In this document: positions 10,825 to 25,800 of the stretch, in pieces
Numbering within the stretch: the stretch's first letter is position 1
Layout of the letters: each line of letters begins with the position of its first letter
Source: Enoplolaimus lenunculus
Lineage: Eukaryota; Nematoda; Enoplea; Enoplida; Thoracostomopsidae
NCBI GenBank assembly: GCA_030248215.1
Contig: JASANG010000440.1
Coordinates: 372,001-436,000, forward strand
Reading direction: 5' to 3'
Length of the DNA stretch: 64,000 nt
The notes under the pieces: generated by a model
Told to the model about the DNA's origin: nothing
Database searches by the model: none
What the model saw: only the letters and a program-made list of their open reading frames with translations
Program-made: the position numbers and the translations under genes

Positions 10825-13800
10825 GTAAGGTTAAAGGAAACATTTTGGTGATTATTGTCAATTTTGTAGATAAACTTAAATTTCGTCACACCGGTTATTT
10901 GGTTCATAGAAGCTCCGGCTGCAAGCAAATTTACTCGCCAATGTATGGAACAGGGCCGGAACAGTGGTATAGACATATTCCTAAGCCTAAGCTTAAGCCT
11001 AAGCCTAAACCGTAAGGATGAGCGTATTAATAAGCCTAATCCGAAGTGCAAGCCTAAGCCTCAACAAAAAATTTAGTCTAAAGCATAACCTGACACTAGG
11101 TATTACAGCGCTACAGGAAAACTTTCCGGCCCTGTTCCATACATGGGCCAGTTAAACAGATGGAGCAAGCAGAGCTCATAAAGGACGGAATAGTTTTTGC
11201 AAGCGTAAGATTTTAAATATTTTAATGTTGCAAAACAATTTTCAGCTCATAGAAAAATATCGAAAGAAATGAGTCTTTTTAGTGTAAAATATTAGAAAAT
11301 GTAAGACATTTTAACGTTAGGCAGCGTAAACATTTGTGAATTTTTAATATTTCAGGAACTCGAACAATGCCTGGCCACCGAAGGTTCAAAGCGTCAAAAT
11401 GCCGAAGACCAAAATTCACGTCTTGTCGTTGAAAAGAATGATTTATTTCAACAACTCCAAGTCGAACGAGACAATGTGAACGAATGTGAAGAACGAACGG
11501 CGAAATTGATTGCTCAAAAATCAGATCTTGAAACTCAAGTTGGGGTACGGTAGCATGGAAGTCCATTGAAACTGAAAATCATAACGAAATCAGGAAATTT
11601 TACACAAAAGCACAGAACTCGAATCTTTATGCAAATCTGTCCAATCAAATACAGGGGAGTCGGTCAAATTTTGCCCTGAAACCAGTAAATTTTTTGAATT
11701 CGTCCCGGTGTAATGTTGCTACATTTACTTGCGAATGAAGTAAACAATGTAGCACGTGCACACTTTTCCCCGCATTTAAAGTCAAGGTTTACATTTAGGC
11801 TTAGGTTTAGGCTTAAATGTACAATCAGGTTGATGTGAAGAATTAATCAATCAATTTGACCTTGGGCCCGTATTCTCAAATGTGTGTAGCACCTATCACC
11901 AGCTGGTGATAGCTTTGGTAACTTTTGAACCAGTAAATGCTGAAAGTCAAATTTCAGCACATTTTTCACGTATAATTTGCCCTACTCATGTACCAATTTT
12001 GAGTTCAACAACTGCAATACTTAGTGAGTTTGAAAACCTGTTACTAATGATAGTTGCTATATGCATTTGAGAATATGGGCCTGGGAAAAACCTGAACCTA
12101 AATCTAGGGGCTATATTATCTAATGTGAACAGCATATATCATCAGTTCGGATTCGGTTTTCAATCTGACGAATGTCTGCAACTGTGGATGTCAAAATAGG
12201 CATAGAAGTAATACAAATCAAATGCGAACAATGTGCTCAATTTCGACCCTCGTCATCCGCTGGTTCGAAAGTTACAAAACATATCACCAAGTGATAAATT
12301 GCTCCATACATTTTGAGAATATATGCCCAGGTGTTTGTGTACATTGTGGGTGGAAAGTGTACAAGTGCCACCCACAACTGCAACATGGTTTCAGTTACAA
12401 TTTGTATTTTTAGGACATTACAGTAAGACTTACCGAGAGCGAGTCGCAATTGGTCGAGGCGGAAAAAGCCAAAAAATTGATGGATTATGAGCTGGACGCA
12501 GCACGGAAATCCGTCCAAGACCTTGAATTGACAGTTCGTAAGCAAGAAGCTGACAAACAAACGAAAGATCATCAGATCCGAACGCTACAAGACGAACTAC
12601 AACAACAAGATGTGGTATACTGTTTGAGTACTGTAGTGACCTGAATAAGGATTGCGTAATACTTTTATGTCCCGAACAACCTTTATAGCGCCGCCATAAG
12701 AAGAACAGAGAAAATAAGTGTTAAGAGCGTCTATTTTGAGTCCGAATCAATTAAAGTTTGGTAAACAATTTAATTTACAAAAAAGTTTTGTAAAGAATTT
12801 AATTACAAAAAGTATTAGATTTTCAAATGAAATTTGAAAAAATCAGACAATGTTGATATTGTGGATGCTGGTGTGATTAAACGATCCGATCGGTAAACAA
12901 GATCGCTTCTGTCAAAAGTTTCTTGTTACAGGGCTGAGATAAATGTTAGCTTTAAGGTCATAAATCTGTGCCGATATTTTCATGCCAGTCCCACGCTACG
13001 CTTGATTCGTCCTGCATATAAAGTGTCCGAACGACTTTTCGATACTCCAATGCGTCCGTCAAGCGATACCAAAATAGGCTACAATGTCAGCTGAGATAAC
13101 TTTAGCGAATAGCGGAAGGTTTAGTATCGGTTACCAGTTAGTGATAGCTTTTCATACTGTCAAACTCAACCGCTTACAGTTGACAAAATTGCCGCAGAAG
13201 TTAGACAAATCAAATGCAGAACTTTTCTGAATTTCTAACCTCACCGTTCACTGGGTCGAACGTTACAAGACATATCGCCAACTGATGATTGGTGTTACAT
13301 GAGAAAGCCCATGTAAAGATTAGGGGCGGAACGTTTTTCTGTGAACAAGAAATGACTAAGCTTAAAGCTTCAGACTATATTTTTTGCTTGGCTTAGGGTT
13401 AGGCTTAAGAATATGATCGTCCGTACGCTTAGGCTTAGGCTTAAGTTTAGGAATAAACTTTTTCTTACGCTCAGGTTTAGGCTTACGGTTATACATGGCT
13501 TACGAATATGCCTATAATGTAGTGCGGCCCCTGTTCTTTACATTGGCCGTTGAGAATAAGAGCCCTTGGTTTAACTTTCACGACGCTGTGTGTATTTGTA
13601 TTTATTTCAGATAATTTCAAAATTGAATAAAGAAAAGAAAACACTCGATGAACTCTATCGAAAACAACAGGACGACATTCAGTCGGAAGAAGATAAATAC
13701 AATCATTTGAGCAAAGTTAAAGCAAAGCTCGAACAGGCTCTTGACGAGGTAAGCAGTTGGGCCAATGTAAAGAAAAGGGGCGGAACAGTATTATAAGCAC

Positions 13801-16800
13801 ACTATCAAACCTATGACTAAGCCTAAGCCTAAGGCTAAGCGTAAGAATAAGCATATTCTAATGTCAAAGCCTACGCCTAAGCCTGAGCCTAGCAAAAATA
13901 GTGTAAAGCTTAAGTTTACTCTGTTGCAGTCCAACATGAACGAGTTCCGCCCCTGATCTTTACATGGGCCGGCAGTTCAAAGGTGTATTTACTATTTTTA
14001 TATTACTGTATATTTCAGGGAGTTGGTTTTAACTCAGAACGAGTTGAATCCACTCAGAAGCCTGAGCTCTGAATTAGATCTTCTTAGGACACAGAAATCT
14101 GAATTGATTGAACTCATTCTGAGTTACTTAATCAGCTCACCCGGAATTAAATCATCTCAGAGTGAGTTTCGTGTTCACTGTTGTTACTCATAAATAACCA
14201 GAAATAACTAATTGTCTCTCTCTGAGTTGCACTTCATAGGAGATTACAGCGAGCACATATGCAAATTATTCGTCTGTAGTATTTAGTGCGTAGTATTTTA
14301 CATGATCAAAGTCGGTTAACAATTACCATTGAACCTTTCACACTTGTACCCCAATTAAGATGACTCTAATTAGGATTTAGAGACTCTACCCGCTTACGGA
14401 CTCTTATTAGGGATTCTGACACCTACTGATTGGGACTCAAAATCGGGAGCCGCCTCTTTTTACCCCCGTCTTATTCGGGTCACTCCTGTAATTGCAATCA
14501 CTGCTGTTTTGGTGGCAAAGCCTTGAGAATGACCAAATTGATGATGAGGCGACTTGTAGGATTAGGAATTGAGTCCATGAACGAATGATTTTGAGTTCAT
14601 TTGAGCTGGAAGACGCGTTTGAGCGAGAAAAGCGAGCTAGGCAAGAAATCGATAAACAGAAACGAAAAATTGAAGGGGAACTCAAAATAGCGCACGAAGC
14701 GTCTGGAGAACAGGCTCGCGAGCGAGTTGAGATCGAAAATAGTCTTCGAAAGTAAGTTTGCGGGTTGCGCTATACTTTTGTTGACGTGCGGCGCTGTCCG
14801 GCGCCGTCCGTATCCGTACGAGACGTCCGTCACCGTCCATCACCGTGCGGTATCGTACGCAAATATCTCACGAACGATAACGTATGGTGACAAATGGTGA
14901 CGGACGGCGTCGGACGTGACGCAAACCTTATTTAGATCAAAATCGCAAGTACAAAGCAACAGAATTTTGGTTCGAGAGCAGTGCCGCGGTTGGAGCATTC
15001 AAGACCCATAAATTTTCAATTCGGCCTCAGTCCAGGAATAAAACACCAATGCGCAATCCATAATGGGTAAAGAGGGAATTAACGAGTGAAAACTTCTTTG
15101 AAACGCACAAAATCATGAAAGACAAGGCCCATAATTTCAGGGATACCAGCGTTTTTCTGTGGGACTGCAATAGAGTAAGCTTACACTTTAAACTTTTTGC
15201 ATAGGCTTAGGCTTAGGCTTTAAGTATAAGCTCATTTTACGCTTAGGCTTAGGCTTAGGCCTAGGTTTTTGCTTAGGAATACGTCTATACTACTGTTCCG
15301 CCTCTGTTCTTTACATTGGTCAAAGACAGTATTGGCAAAATTTTAGTTGATACATTTGGTGGAAATTTGAAATTGTGCTGTCAAAGAATTTATTCGGATA
15401 TAAACAAAAATGGTGTCTGAATGTTGCATTGAAGTATTATCGTTAACCGGTGAATAGTTGCTATACTCATTTGAGAATGAATATACTCGGAAATTTGATG
15501 ACGGAAAAATTTAAAAATTGCAGAAAAGACACAGAACTGCAAGCTGCCGCTGCGCAACTCGAAAATGAACAAAGTCTCGTTGTAAAATTGCAAAAACAAT
15601 TAAAAGATCAACAGACACGAATGCAAGGATATGAAGAAGAAATTGAAGCAGAACGTCAAAATCGACAAAAAGTAACCGAGTGAAAGCAGGGTACAACCGG
15701 ATGTCTGTTACCGGATCTGGCAAAATTTGTTTGGCCTTTGGTTCCGGCGCCTCGATTTTATTAGTTCCGGTTTCACTTTGCTAACTACTGAATACAGTTT
15801 TAGATTCAAGGGTTTCAGGTTAAATTTTGTTAAATTGCTTATTCAGTTTTGAACTTGGTAAATCAAATTGAGTCTCTTCAAAATAGGCTCTACGGGACTA
15901 CACAAACTGAGTTCAATTCGACTCCACCAGAGTCAAATTCTGCTCACTTAGTCGCACGTTTGACTATGGCGAAGTCTCAATTGAATCAATTTGTGTAGTT
16001 CCGTAGAGCCTATTTCGGAAAGAGTCAATTTGACTTGCCATTTTTGCAGTGAATTCTGTGCACTATACTTCGACTTTTTTGCTTGCTTTACAAATATTTG
16101 GGTTTGAAATTTTGTATCGCGGAACCAGCAGTTGGGCTCATGTATAGAACAGGGCCGGAACAGAACCTAGGATAAGCATATTCCTAAAACTAAGCCTAAG
16201 CCTAAGCCTAAACAAAAAATTAGTCTAAAGCTTAAACTGACTCTATCATAGCCCCTCCGGAAAACGATCCGGCCCCGATCTATACATTGGCCAGTAGTTG
16301 CACATGCTTGCTGACGTGGGTCAAAAATGAGTTCAATTATGCTAAAAGTGGGAATGTTTTTGAAAACATTTTGGAAATATGTTATGTCATAGGCTGAAAA
16401 GTATCGCGGTGAGCTTCAAAACGAACTCGAAGACTTAGCCGAGCGTTTAGATGAAATTGGTGGCGCAAGCGCAGCGCAACAAGAACTCAACAGAAAACGT
16501 GAGACCGAACTCGCCAGACTGAGACGTGATTTAGACGAGGTAAAAGTCTACTTATGATGTTCAATCTTGAGGCTGCAGAGTTCATTCCACTTTAAATCCA
16601 GTAAATCGGAAATTTTTAAATTAACCCTTTCTCACCTGAATATTTTCAATTTGATCAGAAATCTAATTTCAAGCTAACAAACATGACGAATGAAATGGGA
16701 GGCGTTTATCACCACCACTAAGCCATACGAGCGGAACTCTGGAGTTCGAAGTGGCTCTCGACGACTTGTGCTGATTTTGTACTGCGTATACGCGTAGTAA

Positions 16801-19800
16801 TTGCAAACCGCTGCGCACTGTTAAGGCTTAAATTGCATCAAGCCGTATTCACACGTGCAAGTTTTTGCTGCGAGAACTCGCAGCTGCCACTCGCACTTGC
16901 AAGTTTTGTCAAAAATCCCGTTCGAAAAACTTGCAGCTGCAAATAATTCATTAAAATCACAGCTAGCAATTTAGTTCACATGTGTTAATAAACATGCAAT
17001 TTCAATGACTTTATTGCTGCCGCTTTCTCATTGGCTGATGAAAAATGCAATTTCTGCGTGCAATTTCCTGTTGCAAGTACTCGCAACAAAAACATGCACG
17101 TGTGAATAAGGCTTTAATTTAGTAATCGCAGCAAAAATTGCAATTTTAGAGTGCAATAAGTCACGAGGCACAATGCGATACGTTACGTAAGAAGCATCAA
17201 GAAGCTGTCGCCGAACTGTCAGAACAAATGGACCAATTGCAAAAGCAAAAAGCAAAGTAACCGTTATTTCTCGAAAGTATTTATTCAACGCAAATATTTA
17301 CATCACTGCTGTCTTGTTTAGCGGCTAACGCTAAGTTTTCAAATAACCCAAACTATGGTGTATAGACGAACTAGATCGCTTTCACAGCGGTTGATGAACT
17401 TTCACACGGCGGTGTGTTTGGTGCGGCCATAACCCCCAATGGCCGGCGGGGTCTGAAAACGGTCAGCCGTTTTGAAACAAATTCAATCTGAAAAACGCCA
17501 CATTGAAAAAAATGGACTTTTTTGATAATTTTATATACAAAAATGCGTCTGGTTTCTCGCTCGTTTTATTCGCACTGACTTTCAATTGATTTGGAAATTT
17601 AATTGATTTTCATTGATTTGTTTTCGAAACGTTTCATCAAGTCGGTATTCATGCTTTGACGACAGTGTTTCGCAATTTATGCAACTGCCACAGTAGCATG
17701 TGTGAACCATGAATTTTTAGGAGGGGTCTGATACAGACCACCCCTCACCTCCCAGTAAGTTACCAGGAGTAAGCATGATATTGTGGATGTTGCAGTACAT
17801 ATATCACACGTTCATTTCTAAGCCATAATCCTACCGAGTTGTTAGCGATAAGAGCTAAAATTGTGTGCTTTAAAGCTGTAACATGTTTCGTGTTTTCAAA
17901 ATAGTTGCGTCGATTTTAATATTTGTTCTTTGTGATTTTATTTTCTTTATTTTTTGTTATTTTTTGTTTTGTTTCTTATTTCAGAATTGAAAAAGACAAA
18001 TTGACAGCGGAACGCGAATGTGACGAACTGCGAACGACACTGGATTCCGAAAGCAAATCAAAAGCGAATCACGAACGGCTCTCGAAACAACTTGAAACAC
18101 AAGTGGCCGATTTACAAAACAAGGTAAACTGGTTGATTTTATTCACAGTAAAGACTACACTGCAAAAAATGGTGAGTCAAATTGACTATCTTCGAAATAG
18201 GCTTTTCGGTCTTACAAAAATTGAGCCAAAATTCGACTTTGACACAGTCAAATTCGATTCGCTGAGTCGCACGTTTTACTTTAGCAGAGTCGAATTTGAC
18301 TCAGTTTGTGTAGTCCCGAAAAGCGGATTTTGAGAGAGTCAATTTCACTCACCATTTTGTGCAATGTACCCATTTTTAGCCTGCCTCTGCTTTCGCTCGC
18401 TATAAGCTTTCCAGACCACCCCCCTGATGAACCAAACATAATTTAGATGTTTGATGAATCCATCTGAATATGAACAGCAGACCAAGTGAGACCTTCTAAG
18501 TCGCTAAAGGTAACTTGCCTCAAAACTAAATTCCACCCTGGTAAAAATAAATTTTACGCTACGTTCATGTTACCTAAGGGAAGTTTGAAGGGTCAGCCTC
18601 TGTTATTGAAATTTTTATGCAGGGGTATTTTAGACACGGTTTCAGTTACAAGAGACCCCCGTTTTCGAAATTTTTACAAAACGTTAACCCTTGTTCCCAA
18701 ATGCTGACTGTATGCATGAATGATGCGGTCACACTTCTAATCTTCAGCGCAAAATCGCTGAAAAGAAAATCATTGCGAGAACAGATTAATTGAATAATTC
18801 ACAACATTTCTATTGAAAAGTTACTTTATTTATTTACAGCTGGACGAACATTCGCGTCAAATAGTCGATTTGACCACAGTCAAAATTCGACTGACAAGCG
18901 AAAACGGTGATCTTGGCAAACAGCTTGAAGAAGCTGAAGCTCAAATTACCGGCCTTGGAAGGCAAAAGGCGACGCTGACGGCCCAATTGGACGAAATTAA
19001 CCGGACGCTCGAAGATGAATCCCGGGTACGATGCCATTTTGATGGCTGAAACAAAGATCGAACTCATCATTAATCGGATTAAGTGGCGAATAGAAACGGA
19101 ACTCGGCCAAGACAAGGCGCATCCACAGGGATCAAAACCATAATTTTGTATTATGATTTTGCATTAAAAATTGCCGTTGACGTCGCAGACTTGTTTCGCT
19201 GAAGAGGTTTTGGCCCAGCATTTTTGTAGAGCATCCCAAGACTTTACGGCCGGGTACCCGGGGCCAATTGCCTTCAAGACGTACTCTCGTGCAAGGTATC
19301 AACCAGGCGTGCAGAAGTATAACGACAGGTGGTAGCTATGTGGGATCCGATACGCGATATATAATGATAAAAAAATTGCAAGCGAATCGAGCGAGAACCT
19401 AAATCAGCTTGAACTTAATGCTTAACCTGAATTGCGTCGAAGGCTCAAAATTTCTGAAAACCGGATTTGTTTTAACGGTGGTCCTTAATACCCGGGGGGG
19501 GGGGGTTAATAGTTATGGTTACGGCAGAATACCCGGGGGGGGGGGGTTAATAGTTGTGGTTACGCCAGCATTAATGGATTAGAGTTTGTTTCGGTACAAC
19601 CCTAAAATTAAGATTAATATAAAACGGTTAATTAAATTTAGTTTTTAAAATAAATAATTCTGTTGCTTTTAAGGAAAGACAAAGTTTACTGTCGCAACTA
19701 CGAGCATCACAAGTTGAATGTGACAGCTTACACGAACAACTTGAAGATGAATTTGAATCAAAGTCTGAATTGCAACGCGCGTTGTCTCGAGCGAACGCAG

Positions 19801-22800
19801 ATGTGCAACAGTGGCGAGCGCGATACGAAACAGAAGGCATCGCTAAAGCTGAAGAACTTGAAGAACACAAGTAAGTGCGATTTCTACCCTTTTCCGCATG
19901 AATATTTTTTATTTCATCTGAGATCAAAGTCCAATATTCTTAACCCTTTTTCACATGAATATTTGCCATTTCACATGAGATGTAATTTCAAGGTGAGATT
20001 CGAACCCCAGTCTCACGGGTGGGAGGCGTTTACGAAGACCATTGAGCTATAGCAGCTTGACGCTCGAGCCCGAGGGGCTCTCACGTCTTGTGGAGATTTT
20101 GCTCTACGCATATATGTTACAATTGTTAAACACTGCTCACAGTGTGTGTATTGCTCGTATATTATTGTATTTAGTTGCTCATAGTATACTCTAGGAACGA
20201 AAGGGTTAAACGAATATAACTGTGAGCGATCCCCACCGCTAATCCCTAAACGGTAAAGACATAACCGGGTAATGACATACCCGTAGACTTAGGTTATTTC
20301 GCACAAGAGATTCACTCAACCTTAAAAACAGGTTTCCTCTCTGGGAGGAAAACCTAGAAATATATAAAAGAGAAAACCTTAATATATATCAGGATAAAAA
20401 CTGGTTTAATATCCAATTTTGCATGAGCAAAATAACAAGTATTTAGCTCGTTATTGAAAGATACTGGTTCTGAATTCCATAGGAAGGTTTATGTCAGTTC
20501 TGATTTTAATTCAATGATGATATCATGTTTTTCTTTTGTGGTGATAATCTCCTGGAGTTAAGAATGAACTTAGATAACATAGAGTTTCTTAGTTTGTTTT
20601 GATGCTAAGTCACAACTAGTTTCAATTAGTTATTTCTAACTTAGTTTTTATTTAGTTTTCAACTATTATTGTTGAAAACTAATCGTATCCTGGTATTAGT
20701 AAGTTGCTTACTTTGTGTTATAATTCGTTTCGTATTATTACTTACATTACTTGTTATTAAAGCTTAACCCTAGTTCTGTTTATTAGCGAGTTCGGCGGGC
20801 TTCTGAGTCTTAAATCGGAGATCGAAACCCCTGTTAAGGCTGGAATTGGATGAACTCGCCCAGTCCTCTAACAATCCTATTACTCTAACCCATGTCTACT
20901 AAGATATTCCTAGTTTACAATAACATCTGTCAACAATTAGCGAAAGGTGTTTTAAATGAACTAAGCACGGTAGATATGGGTTTTAAAATGTACGCAACGG
21001 GCAAATCAAGTACGAAAAATGTACTAAGTTTTGAAATAAAACATTTGCCGGTTCAAAACGTATCAGACCAATTGTCAACCTGCGATAGTTGCTACACACA
21101 TTTGAGAATACTGGACGTTTTTTGAAGCGTAAATTTTAATTCGAGATTTTTGAACTCAATGCGTTTATTATCAATGCTGGACTAAAACTCGTGAAGTCAT
21201 TTAAGGGGGGCGAAACGGCTCTTTGAACTGCACAGTGGTGTTAGTCGGACCAAATATTTTTAAATTATTTGCTAAAAAGTCAGATGGTCCGGATATTAGC
21301 TTAGAAAATAACAAACATTTATTAAGACATTTTTCACGATTCGGAAAACCCTGGCGGCCAAGAGACAAACTCAAACAATCGAGGCAAATCAGCAGTGACC
21401 CAATCAGATATTAAAACCAAAACCTGACCACTGATACAATGAACTAATTTTATTAACCGGCTGTAAACATTGCAACTTTTTTATTAACCGCTTGTAAACA
21501 AAAATTATAGCTGGAACGATGCCCAAATTACGTATGCTGAGCGTTCGAGATTTATTAAATCATATATGTGTAATATTTTTGTTTATTTCAGACGTAAACA
21601 ACACGCTAAAATTAGCGAACTACAGGAGCAACTCGAGTCTGCTCAAGCGCGTATTGGTTCAATTGAAAAAAATCGACTTCGAATCCAGGGTGAACTTGAC
21701 GATGCTCACGTTGAAACTGAACGGGTATTTTAATGTATTCTTGTCTTTTAAACGCAAATATACTGCAATATTGCAATTTTGCAATTTTTGAAAAAAACTA
21801 AATTGCAGCATGAGTATATGCTAATCGCAGTTGACAACGCTACGTATGGTACTTGTTTGTCAATTGTACATCTTTGCTTGCTAAGACTTAGACCAAAGCC
21901 ACTGGTATTACCTAAGCCTTTAGTTAGAAATAACTCTAACGCTTAACAGTAAAATGAAGGGAAACTGTACAAGAACCAAATGTCAACACTGGAACAGCGG
22001 GATCCAGGGGTAAAACACGGTTACTCACTGAAAGACCTGCAGAATTTTTATTCAAAATCCCCAGGGTCGAAGCTAAAATTTCGTATCGAAACGGAACCAA
22101 CTCCAAAGGAAACCTTTACCTTTTACTCCTACTCAAATTTTGATGTTTTGTATGGAGGTATAAGGGTCCATTTTGCAAGCGTTTCTGCTATGAATTTTAT
22201 GAGAGCATTTACCCTTAGAAACCGGTTGATGGTCGTGTGAAACCCCTGGTAAGAAACGAAATATTCATTTCTGTTTTTGAAAGACAACAAAAATTAATGA
22301 TTTTAAGGCAAACAACTACGCTCAACAGTTGGAAAAGAAACAAAAAGGATTCGATAAAATAATTGAAGAATGGAAACGGAAATGCGATGAATGCGCTGCC
22401 GAACTGGAAGGATCCCAACGCGAAAATCGATCCATGTCCACTGAAGTATAGTTAAAAACGGATGTCCGCATAGCGGTCAACTTGTTGTACTATCTACACT
22501 GTAAATTTCAGTGAGTTGATTTTAACTCACGTTGAGTTGAATCACTCAGTCTGAGTCAACTAACCCAGAGTCAAAACAATTCAGAGTTAGAAACAACTCA
22601 ACTCTCAGAGTGAGTTAATGTTTACTGATATCGACTCAGAAATAACTTACTCGCTAGCTGAATTGATTAATCAACTCATCGGAATTTACAGTGTACTGCT
22701 TGGCCCGTGTTAATTATACACACCTTCCCACTGTGTGACTGGGAGAGTTTGCCAAGTTTAAGCTTAGGGTGAAGATTAGGCTTAAGTTCACGCTTAGGCT

Positions 22801-25800
22801 TAGGCGTAAACTTTGGGTTTGGCTTAGAATTATGTTTATGCTTACAATCAGCAAACAGACGACTCTGGTTAGCAAGGACTCACCGCGTTGCTATGATTAA
22901 TTCCCTGGTGTAACCGGATATTAATTTAGCGGATACTGAGACCAGATCCGGTTGGCGAATTTTTTAACGGAACTGGATGTTTAGCGGATACCATACAGCG
23001 TCTGGTTAAAGCATTTGGTTCGGGCAATAGATTACATATGTTTACTGAATTACATATTAGCTTGAATATTTCATTTTTACAACCGCGAATCACAAAACCT
23101 GAACGTCTCAGCTTGACCGGCCAATGTAAAGAACAGGGGCGGAACACTATGATAAGCATATTCCTAAGCCTAAGCCTATGCCTAAGCCAAGCAAAAAAAT
23201 TAGTTTAAAGCTTAAGCTTACTCTATTGCAGTGGCACAGAAAAACGTTCGGCTCCTGATCTTTACATGGGCCGCTTGACCAAAGAATGCAGTCGCAGCAA
23301 AATGAATCGCAGCAAAATGATAAAGACACTGATTCGTATAAAAGAAGTCTTTTCAAGTTCGGGACACCGCCGTAGATATCTGGTATCCCGTTGGTTTATG
23401 CCGGATACCGTAACCAGATCCGAATATTCGGTCGTATCCTGTAAATACCTCAGTCTGTTTCGAAATTACAAATATTTTCAATTAAAAATTTATTCCGTCA
23501 TTTTGCTTGCATTCAAGATGTGACCACGAAACAGGATATAAAAAGTATACTATTCTGATTTGAAATAAGACCTCAATTGCTATAACTTAACTTAAGCCGC
23601 ATTCACACGTGCAAGTTTTTGCAGCAAATATTTGCACGTGCAACTTGCATGTGCAATTTTGGAGACAAAGCAGCTTTGAAGTTCTTGCAGCTACAAATTA
23701 TTCACATGGAATTCATGCTATTGAATTTAATTCGCACCTGTCAACCCAGTAGCAAGTCGCTTAAATTTCTTGCACCTGCAGTTTGATTGGTCGATCGGAA
23801 TGTTCCTTTAAAAATACTTGAAGCTGCATGTATTTCGTGCAAGTTGCAGCTACGAGTTCTCGCTGCAAAAACTTGCACGTGTGAATGGAGCTTTATTTAT
23901 AAACATTTGCGATATCACAAACGAAAGACGATCAGAGCCGCAAATGTTTCATCTTGTCTCTTTGTGTAAAACTCGATTCCTAAATGTATTCCTAATTTTA
24001 AATTTTCACTTTTTCAAACTAACGGTTTTTAGTAGTCTTATAAATTAATAGGATTTTAAAGATGGCTTGTAAAACGTTGCAGAAATGTAATCAATTTGAT
24101 TATTTTGTAGATATTCAAGTTAAAGAATGCCTACGACGAAGTAAACGAACAAGGCGAAGCATTGAGGCGAGAGAATAAAAACTTAACTCAGGAACTCAAA
24201 GACATCACGGATCAGCTCGGTGAAGGTAAAAACTGCAATGTATTTTGCAATAGGAATGCTAAATTTGTTATGGAACATCCACGTTATACTGCACGCGCTA
24301 CTCCAAAAAAATGTCTGGGTCTGAGTAACGCCCGACGTCGTTTTATCACACTCTATTACGAGACCACTATAAAGTCCGGTAGTCCCTAACGAGGACGTAA
24401 AAACATATTGCAATGTGTTCATATAGCATCGCAAACATACATAACAACAACACAAATACATATATACACTTTAGAAATTATATTTGTGAGTATCGACATC
24501 ACAGATAACGAAACATGACCAGAATTCGTAAATGGGTCACCCACGTAATACTGCGCGCATTACTGTAAAACGTTGCCTACCCTCCCAGTTTGGACCTGTG
24601 ATAAAAATCGATACGATGACAAGTGTGGTTGAAACCCATGAAGTACAACTTAACAATCGTGTAAAGCATTACATTATATTTTGGACGCTTTTCGTGTTTT
24701 AAACTGTTTACGTTTTGTAAGACGAGCAATTGTGAAATGAATAGCTAACATAGCTAAACGCTATTCAGTAAACGCTTTTTAACATTTGTCAAAACGCTAT
24801 TTTCTCATCAATAAAAGATCTTTTCTTCAAAACGCGAAATGTGTGCGTTTAGCGTTATTTATTCCATTATTTGGTGTTGTGTGTGTTTCGGGTGGCCGCA
24901 ACGTTCACGAACTACAAAAAGCGATTCGTCGAGTTGAACTTGAAAAAGATGAACTTCAATGTGCGTTGGACGAAGCTGAAGCGACACTCGAAAGCGAAGA
25001 GTCAAAGTTGCTCAGAGCTCAACTGGAAGTATCTCAAATTCGACAAGATATCGAGAAGCGATTGCACGAAAAAGAGGAAGAATTTGAAAATACAAGGTAT
25101 CCGGTAAAACTGGCCCTGGATGGGGGAAGTATATTAGCCCATTGACCGTTCTGCGCTGAAAATTTTGCGATTCAAAACGTTCAAACGTTCATCTAACAGT
25201 CACAATCAGTTTTTTATGCGAATATTTTCAACAAATGTGCATCTTAAAAATACCTTCAGCAGCGCAAGTGTTTAGCACAAGAATTGCTGTAGTCTACAGA
25301 GTAACAACAATCATTTGAAACATTTTTTTGTTGCAGAAAAAATCATCAACGAGCGTTAGAGTCAATGCAATCCAGTTTGGACGCAGAAGCACGCGGCCGT
25401 GCTGAAGCGGTTCGTTCAAAGAAGAAACTCGAATCTGACCTGAATGAGCTTGAAATCGCACTGGATCGGGCGAACAAAGCAAACGCGGAAGCGTCAAAGA
25501 GCATTCGTCGGCATCAAGAACAGATCAAAGAGTTACAGGTTAGTCAGTTTTTGGCCTGGTAAGTCAAAAAAACCTTATCCTTGGGGTCATGCGCTTCAGA
25601 AATCAAATCCTGGCTACGCTCGTTGCAATTCCTTTTTCTATTTTCAGATGCAACTCGATGATGAACAGCGAGCTCGGGAAGATCTTCGTGAACAATTTGC
25701 AATATCTGAGAAACGATGTCAACTGCTGCAAGCAGAAAAAGAAGAAGGTGTCATCAGCGTTGAACAGGTGACCGATAGAACATCCAGAGGGGAGTTGGAG

